Shown: one piece after another, positions 45,290 through 56,908 of the stretch
Layout of the letters: the number at the start of each line of letters is the position of its first letter
How positions within the stretch are numbered: position 1 is the first letter of the stretch
NCBI RefSeq assembly: GCF_033118175.1
Contig: NC_083685.1
Span: 122,458,501-122,522,500 of the forward strand
Direction of reading: 5' to 3'
Source of the DNA: Dama dama
Lineage: Eukaryota; Chordata; Mammalia; Artiodactyla; Cervidae
DNA: 64,000 nt
The notes under the pieces: generated by a model
Seen by the model: only the letters and a program-made list of their open reading frames with translations
The model's database searches: none
Told to the model about the DNA's origin: nothing
Made by a program: the position numbers and the translations under genes

Positions 45290-45690
45290 AGGGCCTGCAG
45301 GTGGAGCACACCACCCTCGGGCCCCCTCCCAGCGAGCGGCTCCTCCCCCTTGACCTGCTCGCTGAGCAGCAAAAAAAACCACAACTCCCAGAAGCCCGCC
45401 GTGGGCGTCGGCGCGCAGCCGCAGAGCGGGGGCTGCCGGGAGCGTGTTGCCCGGAGGCGGGGCGAGCGCGCCGGGCGGAAGTTGGCCGCCCGCTGGGTCC
45501 CCGGCGCTACCCGCAGCGAGGCCCCGCCGCCCGCGGGCCCCGGAGCCAGACCGCACCGGGTGAGTGACGGCCTGCCGGCGGCTCGCCGGCGCCTGCTGCC
45601 CGCTCCGACCCCGCCGCGTCCCTCCTCCGACCCTGCAGGCTCCGTCCCCCTTCTCCCTGAACGGCGGCCCCCGCCCCCCTTGACTCGCTG
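45290..45690 (+). promoter_or_regulatory. CANT1: CANT1 CpG-island promoter and non-coding exon 1
   Basis: Dense CpG block. A strong donor CACCGG|GTGAGTGACGG puts the 3' end of a non-coding first exon at 45559. It is followed, 10.7 kb on, by the CANT1 coding exon, whose acceptor leads into only 22 nt of 5'UTR. A motif close to the ZNF143/Staf site lies at 45378-45394. No TATA box seen. Exon 1's 5' end is not determinable. Confidence 0.75.
45378..45394 (+). promoter_or_regulatory. ZNF143/Staf-like motif in the CANT1 promoter
   Basis: ACCACAACTCCCAGAAG differs at one position from the conserved promoter motif ACTAYRNNNCCCR. It lies about 165 bp before the exon 1 donor, where such sites usually sit relative to housekeeping start sites. 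Confidence 0.55.
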
Positions 45691-48454
45691 ACTAGGGTGG
45701 GACGCCTCCCTCTCCTCTGACTTGTAAGATTCTTACCTCCTCTGACCTACGGGACACCTCCCCGCTCCGACTTAGGAGATACCTCCCTCGTGTGACTGCA
45801 GGACGACCCCCTCTGACCTGGGGGACTCGTCCCACCTGACTGGCGCGGTCCACCACCCCCTCTTACTGCAGGACTCCTGGCCCCTCGGACTAGGCTGGGG
45901 CATCACCCCCTCTGAGCCTGGAGGATGCATTCCCTTCCTGAGGCTTAACTACCCTTGAGGACAACCCTGTCCTGCCCGCTGTGATTTCATTACCAGCCTC
46001 TCTGACCTCTGCAGGGCTTCTCCTGACCAGTTAGGGAACCCCTCCCCTCTCTGACTGGCACTTTGTCACACCTGCAGCAGGTCAGCGTCCCCCACCCCAG
46101 CAGGCCTTCCTCTCCTTCCCCTCTTTGCTTCTGCACCCAGACTGTCTGCCCTGCCCCCTCTTCCCCCTCCCCTCCCCACCTTCTGGTCAGGATGGGCACC
46201 ATTCCTAGGACAGGCGCTTTGCCCATCCCTGTGGCTTGTCGTGACCCTTGCCCTCGCGTCCCTAGGCTTGGCAGGCCCCCTTCCGTTTGCCGGACACGTC
46301 TTTTTCCCAGGCACCTGAGGGTCCCCCAGGAGACGGGTGCCTTTTAGCACTCCAGCTCTCTTTCCTTTGCCTGCCTCAGGGTATGTGCTTGACATCTTTT
46401 CCTACCCAGTTCTGAACAAATTGTAGATGTGGGAGCCCGCATCTGCTGAGGTCGAGTGAATCTTGCTGGCCCTTCTGTCTAAGGACCAAACCTTAACAAA
46501 AGCACGGGGTCTCCAGCGGTCCATGAAAAGAAAGCAGGTGCTGCAGCCCTTCAGGAGCCCTAGGGTCTCTGCAGCCTCACCCTCCTCTCCCTTTGAGGAG
46601 CTTGATTGAGAAAAATCTTCCTGGGCTGGGCTGTGGGCCTTCCTCCAGCCCCCAGCCTCACCCTACAGGCCTGCCAGTGGAACAGCCCAGCCTGAGCCTG
46701 TGGGCTCGGTGGGGCTCCTCCCAGAACAGCCAGTAAGCAGCCTGCCCCTGGGGCGCCTCCCTGCTGGTCTCAATGAGCCCTCTATTCGGCCTGAGAGGCA
46801 CACTGACCAGCCAGCCACTCCCTCTGCACTTGGTAGGGGTGTTCTGTCCTGAGAGCGTCTTTGGGAGAGAGGACTCAGGGGAGAGGCGTTGGTCAGGCGC
46901 TGTCACGCGGCCTCTGCAGTGGTCTGGGGCCAGGATTCTCTGTCTTCTCTCCTTTTCTCGTCCCAGTTAACCTGATCTCCCCAGGCACTGTGACGTCACA
47001 GGGTGGTGGAGGAAATCCCCTTCAGGCAAGTATGCTTTGTGCAGCTCTGTGATCTGATCGTTCCATTCCTTCTGTTAGCTGAGGGTCTGCTTTCTTCCCC
47101 CTAAAGATGTTACCCAAATGTAGTTCACCCCTTATTTTCATAGCCCACAGCAGTGATGTGTTTAAGCTGTCGATACTTGAGGGATTTCTTACCTGCCAGT
47201 CTGAATGCACCCTGCGGGTGTGCCCAGCCTCCCGGAGCCTCAGAGGTGGGGAGGCGGGACCCAGGGTGCAGGAGGAGCGGCTGTGTCCGCCCCACTCCCT
47301 GAATGTGGCCTTTGAGGTGAGCACTGTGGGCTCCCACACACACGCCCCTTTCATCTGAGTCTCGGGACTTCCCAGCAGCAACGTGGCGGTCCTCGTGGCA
47401 GCTGTGGAGGGTAGGTGGACACATGCTCTAGTGTGTTCTCCTTCAGAAACAGAGTACCTCAGATCTGGAAATGTGGTCTGGAGTCCTGAAATGGGTCTAC
47501 ACTGTGATAAGTCATTTCTCTATCGTTCAGATGATTGTGGAACAGTACCTAGGACATTGCGGGGGGAAAAGGTAGTGATGTTACTTTTCCCTCCAGTAAC
47601 ACTCTGGACTGTGGAGATTCCTGAAAAGATGTTTTTAAATGTCAACATTATGGGAATCGAAAACTTACATATTGATCTTTAACGACCTCTGTGTTGATTT
47701 CCCGTTTCACTAGACCAAGATGATCAATTAGAAAAAAATAATCCTGATGCTAGAGAAATCTGTTTGGGAAGGTGTTCAGTTTTCTCACTTCCTTTGCTTT
47801 TTTTTTTTTCTTTTTATCCTACTTGTTTACCTCTAGTAGGTCCAGTCATTAAGTGGAACTCACAGGTTCAGGTTCAGAAGCAGAGCCCGACTTCCATTCG
47901 TGTTCAGCTGGGGGAACAGTCCATGGGGAATGAGGCAGGAGTAGGGCTCTACACAGCAGTGTGCAGAGGGGCCAGACCAGATACAGTTATGGTTACTGAC
48001 GGTGTGGGGGTGAGGGTGAGGTTGGAGCCCCCACAGAAGGGCTCCAAGGGTTGAGTGAGTGCCAGATTGATACCTGCTACTGAGAAAAGTGCGGGGAGGA
48101 GATGTGCTCTCACACGTGCAGCTCCGCTGCCTGGGAGTAAGCCCTGATTCAGGTGGATCATGGGATGATTATGTCTCGTATTTGTGGGCTCTCTGGGAAA
48201 ACAGCCCCAGTGATGTGTGGTTTTGTGTGCGGCACCTCACTTTCAACTGGAAAGATCACTTTTTGCTAAAAACCCTCCAAGTATAGCTTTAATGATACAA
48301 CTGAAGCAAATGCAGCCTTCCCATGATGGCAGTAACTACACACTGTGAATGATCCTGACACCCTGTGCCCACCCCGGAGACCCAGCCGTGTGTGAACGGC
48401 CCTGCCCCTTGGGAAAAGCCGGAGGTTCTTTCTCTGTCTCCCTCTTTGTGGTTG
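45560..48454. other. CANT1: CANT1 intron 1, first part
   Basis: The first 400 bp are C-rich with repeated CTGAC-type words (around 45715-45860). A T run lies at 47799-47811. No repeat family or coding exon recognised; an alternative 5' exon cannot be excluded. Confidence 0.5.
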
Positions 48455-49135
48455 GCAGAATAATGCCCCCCGCCAAAGATGTCCACATCCTGACCCCCAG
48501 AATCTACAGATATATCACGTGGCAAGGGGGTATTAAGGATTCCCTGGTGGCTCAGATGTAAAGAGTGCCTACAATGTGGGAGACCTGGGTTTGATCTCGC
48601 GGTCAGGAAGATCCCCTGGAGAAGGAGATGGCAACCCACTCCAGTATTCTTGCTTGGAAAATCCCATGGATGGAGGAGCCTGGTGGGCTACAGTCCATGG
48701 GGTCGCAAAGAGTCAGACACGACTGAGCTACTTTACTTTCACAAGGGGATATTAAGGTAGCAGATGGAATTAAGGTTGTTAACCCACGACCTTAAAATAG
48801 GGAAACCATTCTGGGTTATCGAGCAATCACAGAGTCTTTAAACACAGAAAAGGGAGAGAGAACTTCAGAGGGAAGTGACGGCAGAAAGGCAGGGCGAGAC
48901 AGCGTTGTTGCTGGCTTTGAAGGTGGAGGAAGGGGCCGCAAGCCAAGAAACGTGGGCAGCCACGAGAAAGTGGGAAAGGCCAGCTCCTCGGGAAGGGACT
49001 CAGCCCTTGATTTTAGCCCTGTGAGACCCATGTCAGACTTCTGTCCTCCGAGACCGTAAAGCGACTTTGTGGTGTGTAAGCTGCCGAGTCTGCGGTAATT
49101 TGTTAATAGCAGCAACAGAAAACAAACTCACTCCT
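48455..49135 (+). repeat. MaLR (MLT1/MST-like) LTR split by a SINE
   Basis: ATCCTGACCCCCAGAATCTA begins the LTR-like part. After the SINE it continues with CCATTCTGGGTTATC, AAGAAACGTGGGCAGCCACG and an end typical of MaLR (GCGGTAATTTGTTAATAGCA). No internal viral genes are present. Confidence 0.8.
48539..48741 (+). repeat. Bov-tA SINE nested in a MaLR LTR
   Basis: CAAGGGGGTATTAAGG at 48523-48538 and CAAGGGGATATTAAGG at 48742-48757 flank it. Confidence 0.95.
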
Positions 49136-49292
49136 CTTGGGTAGTAAAGCAAGCCAGAGGGCTGAAAAATAGGTTACCTCGAGCTGTATGTAACCGGATT
49201 CAGCACACAGTTGTGAATGCCTGTATACAAAGTAAGAGGAGCTGGGGAAGGTGCAGACTCAGGCAGGGCCCAGAGTTTCAGCCCTGACCTCA

Positions 49293-49566
49293 GTATTCAT
49301 TGGAAGCACTGGTGTTGAAGCTGAACCTCCAATACTTTGGCCACCTGATGCGAAGAGCTGACTCATTTGAAAAGACCCTGATGCTGGGAAAGATTGAAGG
49401 CAGGAGGAGAAAGGGACAACAGAGGGTGAGGTGGTTGGATGGCATCACCGACTCAATGGACATGAGTTTGAGTAAACTCCAGGAGCTGGTGATGGACAGG
49501 GAGGCCTGGCGTGCTGCAGTCCAAGGAGTCGCAAAGAGTCGGACATGACTGAGCAACTGAACTGAA
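49293..49566 (+). repeat. BovB LINE 3' end
   Basis: An 82-codon open remnant of the BovB reverse-transcriptase C-terminus (LKLNLQYFGHLMRR, then MDREAWRAAVQGVAKSRT), followed by the Bov tail. It is a 5'-truncated insertion, not a gene. Confidence 0.92.
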
Positions 49567-50720
49567 AAGGACATACTGGACTGCTGTGGACCTTTCCCTT
49601 CCTTCCTGGTTTCCTTCCACTGTCCACCCTGTCCACATTCAAAATGGCCTAAAATAGTACAAAGTAATAAGCCTTGGCAAGTCCAAAACAGAAGAATGCC
49701 ATGGATCTGGTCATATTTTCCAGAAGCTGAGACACACCGTCTGCATTCTTTGAGATGCTGTCTTGCTGTGGCTGTGAAACCCTTGGCCTCTAGTGATGTC
49801 AGTGGGATGAGCTCTTGACTTTCTAACCAGGAAGTGCCCTTTGGCAGTGAGCAGAGCGGGAACTCGGAGGCCAGCCTGCCGTCTGGACAGGGCTCTCTAG
49901 GAGCGAGGCGGGGCCGGGAAGGCAGTTGCTCCCCAGGGAGGACAGTGGCTGCCCCCAGGGCAGCAGGGAGCAGGGAGGGGCCTCCTATCTCCACGCTGTG
50001 CTTCCTGCCACCCGAGATCCTGAAGGGGGCTGGGGGGCGGGTAGCCTTGGCAGCTGTCGTTAAACCTGTTTGCCCTGCCACCTGTCACACCCCTGTCCTG
50101 AAGGAATCTACAGAAAAAGGCTCCTGGCGGTGTCGGGTGTCACCACCCACTTTCGTCTAAGCCTTGGTAGAGTCTGGTGATGAAAGGCCTGTGGAAGTAG
50201 GGGTATCAGAGCCTGTCCTCCTCCTTGACCGTAACCAGACCCCGGAGGGGTTGCTGCTCCTGGGGTGGGGAGGCAGCGTCCCCCTGGGTGTACAGCAAGA
50301 GGTTGGTGCTGCCTCCTTTGGATCTGGAGTCCATTGGCCAGTGGACAGTCACCAACACCACACCTGGCTGTTTCCGGCCTCTCTTCTAAGGAAGTGCTGG
50401 TTCGACAGAAAGCAGAAAAGCATGAGTGTCAACGAGCCATTCTTGACACCCGCCCCAAAGAGAGGGGACCCAGAAGGAAATTAGGACTCGAAGCCCCTGG
50501 GTGGTTGTTGCCCCTTGACACCCAGGGACGTCTTTCCAGAGGTGTTGCAGTGGGACTGGCACAGGAGCAAGGAAGCCACGAGGGGTGTGGTCCCCTGGGG
50601 TTTCTGAACAGGAGCGAATGCAGGCATGCCCCCTGAACAGGTGAGCCTGGCCGGCCAAAGAGCTTGTGACTTTGACTGCAGCAACTTGATTCCAATTTCC
50701 TGGTTATATAAAGTCAGCCT
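49567..50720. other. CANT1: CANT1 intron 1 segment, nothing recognised
   Basis: About 1.15 kb with chance frames on both strands and no family resemblance. Confidence 0.5.
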
Positions 50721-50868
50721 GGGACCTCCCTTGTGGTCCAGTGACTAAGGCCACGCGCTCCCAATGCAGGGGGCTCAGAGTCAATCCCTGATCCGGGAGC
50801 TAGCTCCCACGTGCTGCAACTAAGACCCAGTGCAGTCAAATAAATAAAAATAATTTTTTAAAAAAATC
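50721..50868 (+). repeat. CHR-2-like SINE
   Basis: GGGACCTCCCTTGTGGTCCA head; AAATAAATAAAAATAA tail. Confidence 0.92.
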
Positions 50869-50879
50869 GACCCATTACG

Positions 50880-51072
50880 ATAGCAGGTAAAGAATCCACC
50901 TACAATGCAGGAGAGGAGATGTGGGTTTGATTCCTGGGTCAGGAAGACCCCCCAGAGAAGGAAATGGCAACCCACTCCAGTATTCTTGCCTGGAGAATCC
51001 CATGGACAGAGGAGCCTGGAGGGCTACAGTCCTTGCGGCCGCAACGAGTCAGACACGACTGAGCGTGAGCTG
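50880..51072 (+). repeat. Bov-tA SINE, 5' end slightly truncated
   Basis: GCAGGTAAAGAATCCACCTA to GACACGACTGAGCGTGAGC. It follows the neighbouring SINE by about 11 bp. Confidence 0.92.
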
Positions 51073-54000
51073 CACATGGTGGGGTTGACAGACGTCTTGT
51101 CACAGTAGGAGCAGACGTTTAACCTGCCTGGTGTTAGGAGGTGCATGGGCAGGGGGCAGGCCCTTCTGGGAGCGGCTTTGTCTATTCCACCTCTCACCTG
51201 CGCTGGCTTGTCTCTTGGTTTTAGTGGATGGCAGGGTTTTGTTTTTGTTCTGTTTTTTGTTTTTGTTTTTAATGAAAATGCAAGGTCTCGGAGCCAGACC
51301 TCCAGCAACAAGAGACTTCAGGCAGCTCACCATCAGTTTTAAATGATAAGCCGGCAGGTCATGGCACGGCATGAAAACGAGTCTGATCGGAAACTTTTTC
51401 TACAAAATAAAAATAATCCCTCGGGATGCCAAAGGAGGGATGGACACCAAGGTTGGGCTTTGATCCAGTGGTGAAGCTGAAGGGGTTTTCTGGAAGGCAG
51501 CCCGAGTTCTCCGGTCACCGAAAGCAATCGAATGAATGTTTATTTAACAAAACGTGATCGGAGTCCAGGCCTCCTTTGGTCTTGGGAGCTAACCTGACTG
51601 AGCAGAACCCCTGGGCTCCTGGGGCTCAGACAGTGGGGAGGCTGAGACCAGGTTGCACCTGGAGAAATGGCAGAGCCCCGGCCCTGCAGGTGGCATCAGG
51701 TGCGTTGATTTCTAGGCCTGGCCTCACGCATGTTACCACAAACTTCTTGGCTGAAAACAGCACATGTGCCCTCAATGTTCCGGAGGCCAGAAGCCAGGTG
51801 TCATTTCACTGGGCTGAAATGGTGTGGGCAGGGCCGCACTCCCGCCGAAGGCACCAGGGGACAGTGCGTCCTCGCCTCTTCCAGCTCCTCGGGGTCCCAT
51901 GCATTTCTCGGCCGTGGTCATGTGGTCTTCTCCTCAGCCATCACATCCCCTGCTGCCTCCCCCCTGTGAGGACACGATCACACTTAGGGCGCACCTGGGT
52001 AACCTCGCCATCGCAAGGCCCTTGACTTGCTCTCATCTGCACAGTCCCTGTTGCCATAGAAAGGGACAGTCCCGGGTCCTGGGATCCGGCCAGGCTGCCT
52101 TTGGGACCAATGTCAGCCCCTCACAGGAGGGAGGCTTACTGGAGGCGGGGCACGTCACATAGATGCAGGGCAGGAGGGGGACAGGACAGCTAGGAACTGC
52201 TAGGTGGGTCTATGTGGCCCGCTGGAGAAAGCATCCTGTGCAAGTGTTTGGCACACAGATGGTGGGATCACAGACAATGCGGTGCTGAGCGTGGGGAGCG
52301 TGTGTGAGGATTCGAGGCTTCGCCTGCAGGCTGAGGAGCTTGTCCTTTGCCAGGGGCTGGTAAAGATTCACTTTTCAGGAAAGTCTCTTGTCAGCTGTGT
52401 GGAGGATGGATTGGGAGGGTCTGTTTCTCTCGGGGAGCAGAGTGTGGGTATTCTCAGCTTTGCGGGCCGTCCAGTGCCTGCCTCTGGCCGTGCCCGGCGC
52501 TCACAGGAGTGGACCGGCCCCTGCACCAGCTTCGCCCGCAGAGCTGGGCCCCCCAGGCCCGAACACAGGCGCTCGTAATGTGAGGAGGGAAGCGCTGGAC
52601 GGCAGCGGGTGGTCAGGGCCAAGTCCCACAGCGTCTGACCCGGCGGCTGCGGCCCTGGGTCACGTGCACAGTTTACCTGTGGGGAGATGGAGACCCGGAG
52701 GAGCGAGGTCACTTGTTTGAGGTCACGCGGCTGGTAACGGGCAGAGCTCAGGTTGGCCCCAGAGGTCTTGGTCATCAGGAGGCCACGGTGAGACAAGAGC
52801 AGGGCAGAGGCTGGGGCGGGGGGGGGCGGTGCGGAATTGGGAGCTGGGGTGCGGACAGGTGAGGGGGCCTGGCACCTGCCAGGATGTGAGGGTATGAGCG
52901 ATTTGGCTGCTGCCCAGGCTGGCGCCTGAGGGCTGGGAGCGCCCCTGGCCAGCAGTGCCTTCCTGCCGGGAACCTGCTGCAGGCGCGGGAGGCTCAGCAG
53001 CTGGGCTCCTGGCCTGGATTCCAGGGAGACGTTCGGGCTGGGAGGGTGTGCATTCAGAAGGAGAAGTGGTGGCGAAGAAGGAGCCCGCCTTGGGGGCCAA
53101 GAAGAGAGACAGGGAGGAAGACCGCAAGCAGGTCACCACTGGCGTCCCCGTTGCTGCTGGCAGGACTCCCTGTGGGCTGGGGTCTCAGGCTGGACCCCAG
53201 GAGCAGGCCTGTCTGTGGGTGGGGCGTCTCTGGGGCCAGGGGTGGACCCTAGCTTGGACGGGAGAGTGAGCGCTCCTCCAGGATGGGGAGGGTGGGCTCT
53301 GCATTCATTCACAGAGGCACGGTGTCACCCTTTCACGTACTGCTTGCTACTAGTGTACCTGAGGGCGTACCCCGGAGCTGGAACAGTGACTCGGATGGGA
53401 GATTTGGACAAGTACAGACTGAGAAGGAACCAGTAGACCAGGCGTGGCTGACCTGACCCCGAGCAAGCAGGACGTCCTCTCCTGGACCGGGGCCGGGGGG
53501 CTGGGTGGGCTCCACTGGGCCCTAGCTGCTGGTGGCATCCTCAGAGTCTGCTGGGAGTGAGTGAGGGGGGGACACCGGGACAGCGACCCAGGGATGAAGA
53601 GTCCACCAGGGGCCGTGAAGACACACATCACCATGGAGACACGTCTACGCTGGCAGGCACTCTGCCCACTGCACCCGCAGCCCTGTGACAGCAGGCAGCT
53701 CGACCGGCCGGCCAGCTCCAGGGCCGGGGGTTTGCGTGTACCTAAGGTGGGGCCAAGGGGCAAGGAGCCTCAGCTGCTCAAGAAGTGGGTATCCTTCTCA
53801 TTCCTTTGGCGCGGTGTGCTGTGGGGTAGAGGGTGGGCAGGGAGGCCCTTCTGAGGAGTGCGAGCAAGACCGTCAGGAGCCAGGGCAGGCGAGCCCTGTC
53901 TGGAGGACGCGGGGTAGAAGGGTGGTCGGTCGGCAGGCAGAGGAGCCGGCTCGCCGGGGACAGGTCGGGGTTGGCAGGGGTTGTGTAATCAGTGAGGGTT

Positions 54001-55361
54001 TGCTCCCAAAGCAGGGAATGACACGGCCAGAGGGACTGGCTCGAATGGCAGGTGTCGGTGGCCACGGGGCACCAGTGGGTGTCAGGGTGGGGGGTGGCAG
54101 CAGGAGGGTGCCTGCGTGGTTCCTGTGAGAAGGGGCCGTGGGAGCCGATGTAGAGGAGGCAGGCGGCCGGGTCGCTGGGGCTGACGGGGCAGACGCTGCA
54201 GACAGAGGGGGATTGGGGCCACACCTGGGCTTTTCAAGGTGGCAGTGGCTCGTAACTTTCGGTTGAAGTGTATTCACAGAGAAGGTTTTGTCTCCCAGGG
54301 TTTCGATAGAAGTTTTGACCAGGGCAGCTGCGACGATGGCCATCCGCCATCGCTGCCTCAATTCCTGGGGGAAGAATTGCAGGCGAATGTGTGTCAGAAA
54401 TCCAGGCAGAATTTTGACCAGGAGGTGAGATGTGGGAACGGAGAGCTCAGTGCCAGCAGTAGGCTGGACGTGGACAGTGGGCAGCTTTGGCCTGGCCGTG
54501 CTTGTGAAGCCGTGTTTGGCGAGACCAGAGGAGGGGCCAGGACTCCTGCTTACCCCGTGAGGTCCCCAGCGACCAGCTTGCGTCTCCATGGCAAATTGGG
54601 GGACTGATTCCTGGAGGCAGAGGGAGCCCTCTCCCAGGAGGGGAGTCGGGGGCTCATGCCCAGGGGAGGAGAAGAGGACTCTGAGGCCATTCCGCGGGGC
54701 CCCGCATGTCTTACCTGCTCCTTAGAAGTCCTTTTTCTGTACTTGACACTGTGGCCAAAACCTAAGAATCTGTCCAATAAACAAGGGGATGAGAGGCCTG
54801 TTTCCCGTGTGGGCCTGTTGCCTTGATTTTCCATCTCAGAAGCCAGACCACATGGTCTGCATTGTGGGGGGGTGGTTCACAGAAGTGCCAAGGCCCCGTG
54901 TGAGTCCCCACGCCCCTCCCAGCTGCCACCTGGCGGATCGAGGAGCATCTACACACAGGGTCAACCGTTAGTTGTTTTGGGGCCAAGGCAGATATCCTCC
55001 GTGGCCCCAGGGATGTTTCTCAGGCTGAGACATGCCAAGTTACAGCTGAAGGTCAAAACTGAGAGCGGTCTTGTATTCTACGGGCTGGTGTTTTGCTGCT
55101 TCTGCCCCTGGTGCTGCCGTGACCTGTGAGCTGCCGTGATCTGTGCTTGGGACAAGAGCCACTGTTCCTGGCCGCCACCACCAGCCCCGGAGCTCGGCCT
55201 CCAGCTGCACCCGGGGACCAGGCCAGGCTGAGCCACGCTGTCCTTGGAGCTGATGGGCTGACAGGCGGGGCTCCAGGGATGAGGACGCGTCAGCCTCTGG
55301 ACCCTCAGCCTTTTGCATTACAGAAAGGCTCCAGGGGACGGTTGTTGCCAAAACCTGCACT
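51073..55361. other. CANT1: CANT1 intron 1 segment, mostly unique, with a MIR
   Basis: A (TTTTTG)n-like run lies at 51236-51272. An antisense MIR-like segment lies at about 52670-52785 (reverse strand GTTACCAGCCGCGTGACCTC). The rest is GC-rich with chance frames. Confidence 0.5.
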
Positions 55362-55657
55362 GTTTCTGTCTGGCTTGATTGTGTTCCATACTTGATTTGA
55401 ATGGGTTTCCCCGATGGCTCAGAGTGTAAAGGATCCCTCTGCAATTCAGGAGACACAGGAGGTGCAGGTTCAATCCCTGGGTCAGGAATATCACCTGGAG
55501 GAGGAAAGGGTGTCCCACTCCAGTATTCTTGCCTGAAAAGTCCCATGGACAGAGGAGCCCGACAGGCTCCACGGGGTCACAGAAAGTCAGACATGACTGA
55601 GCAGCTAAGCACAGCACGTTTCTGTTAGGCTGATTGTGTTTTATGCTTTATTTGAAT
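55362..55657 (+). repeat. Bov-tA SINE inside an unusually long imperfect direct repeat
   Basis: The SINE is at 55403-55617. It is flanked by a 41 bp copy (55362-55402) and a 40 bp copy (55618-55657) that align over their whole length with about ten differences. Target duplications of these SINEs are normally 8-16 bp. Confidence 0.88.
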
Positions 55658-56255
55658 ATCACAGGAACGTAACCCAGGAGGAAGTAAAACTCCCTCACTG
55701 AGCATGCGTCTGTTCTGTGCACTGTTCCAGTAGCTGGGGGCACAAATTAATAAGCCGTAACATGAGGTCCGGTGGGGACAGGTGCCAAGGGAGGGGCTGG
55801 AGGCCGCCAGTGGGAGCAGAGCCATCAGAGAGGGCTTCCTGGCTTAGGTGACCTTTGCTTAAAGTGTGTACCTGTACTGTCTCTGATAGTTTGTCCTGCC
55901 CAACGCCCTCCCCCCTCACAGCTCCTCCCCACCTCCCCGCCTGCCACGTGCCCTCTTTCCCAAGATTGCAAAGCACCAGCTTACGCAGAACTTTCTCTCA
56001 CTGAGCTTTCTGTCTTGCCAGCTGGGACAGAGGACATGGAATGATTTTGCTTTGGAAAGACTTTTCTTCCTGCTGAATAAGAGTAAACAAAGATACTGCT
56101 AGAGTCAGGGTTTACTTAAGCCAAGGGAGCAGTCATGGCAGAGTCGTGGTCACGCCAGTCACCCTGGACGAGGCCGCCTTGGGCCATGCGCCCGCTCGTA
56201 CGTGGGGCGCTGTGCCCAGCAGGTCGTGACCGCTCTTCTCTGCCCTGCGCTGCAG
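55658..56255. other. CANT1: CANT1 intron 1, last part
   Basis: About 600 bp before the acceptor, with nothing recognised beyond the pyrimidine-rich acceptor tract at 56233-56255. Confidence 0.6.
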
Positions 56256-56908
56256 GTCCCGCCCGCCCTTCAGTCTGATGCCCGTCCAGCTCTCCAGCCC
56301 CCCGGAATGGAATGAGTCTATGCACTCTCTCCGGATCAGCGTGGGGGGCCTTCCCGTGCTGGCGTCCATGACCAAGGCCGCGGACCCCCGCTTCCGCCCC
56401 CGCTGGAGGGTGATCCTGCCGTCCTTCGTGGGCGCCGCCGTCCTCTGGCTGCTCTACGCCCACCGCCCTCCTCCTGGCCGGCCCCCCCTGCCCAACGCCC
56501 ACAACTGGAAGCTCGGCCAGCTACCTGCTGCCCGGTACAATGACACCTACCCACTGTCTGTCCCCCAGAGGACGCCGGGCGGGACACGATACCGGATCGC
56601 TGTTATCGCCGACCTGGACACAAAGTCCAGGGCCCCGGAGGAGAACACCTGGGTCAGTTACCTGAAGAAGGGTCACCTGACCCTGTCGGACAGCGGGGAC
56701 CGGGTGGCCGTGGAGTGGGACCAAGGCCATGAGGTCTTGGAGTCCCACCTGGCGGAAAAGGGGCGGGGCATGGAGCTGTCGGATCTGATCGTCTTCAACG
56801 GGAAGCTCTACTCCGTGGACGACCGGACGGGCGTGGTCTACCAGATCGACGGCTCCAGGGCCGTGCCCTGGGTCATCCTGTCAGACGGCGACGGCACCGT
56901 GGGGAAAG
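56256..56908 (+). CDS. CANT1: CANT1 first coding exon
   Basis: Acceptor GCGCTGCAG ends at 56255. Twenty-two nt of 5'UTR precede the ATG at 56278. Codons 1-210 plus one base follow. Donor GGAAAG|GTAGGT. It carries the membrane anchor and the first propeller blades. Confidence 0.96.

Noticed and set aside
45065..45691. 208-codon plus-strand and 226-codon minus-strand frames
   Set aside because: Both come from SINE remnants joined to the CANT1 CpG island. CpG-rich DNA has few stop codons; no conserved protein is seen.
49290..50081. 263-codon minus-strand frame
   Set aside because: The C-terminal part is antisense to a BovB 3' end, the rest is unique intron. Not a gene.
56116..56502. Minus-strand 128-codon frame at the CANT1 coding exon
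   Set aside because: Antisense shadow of the CANT1 N-terminal coding sequence.
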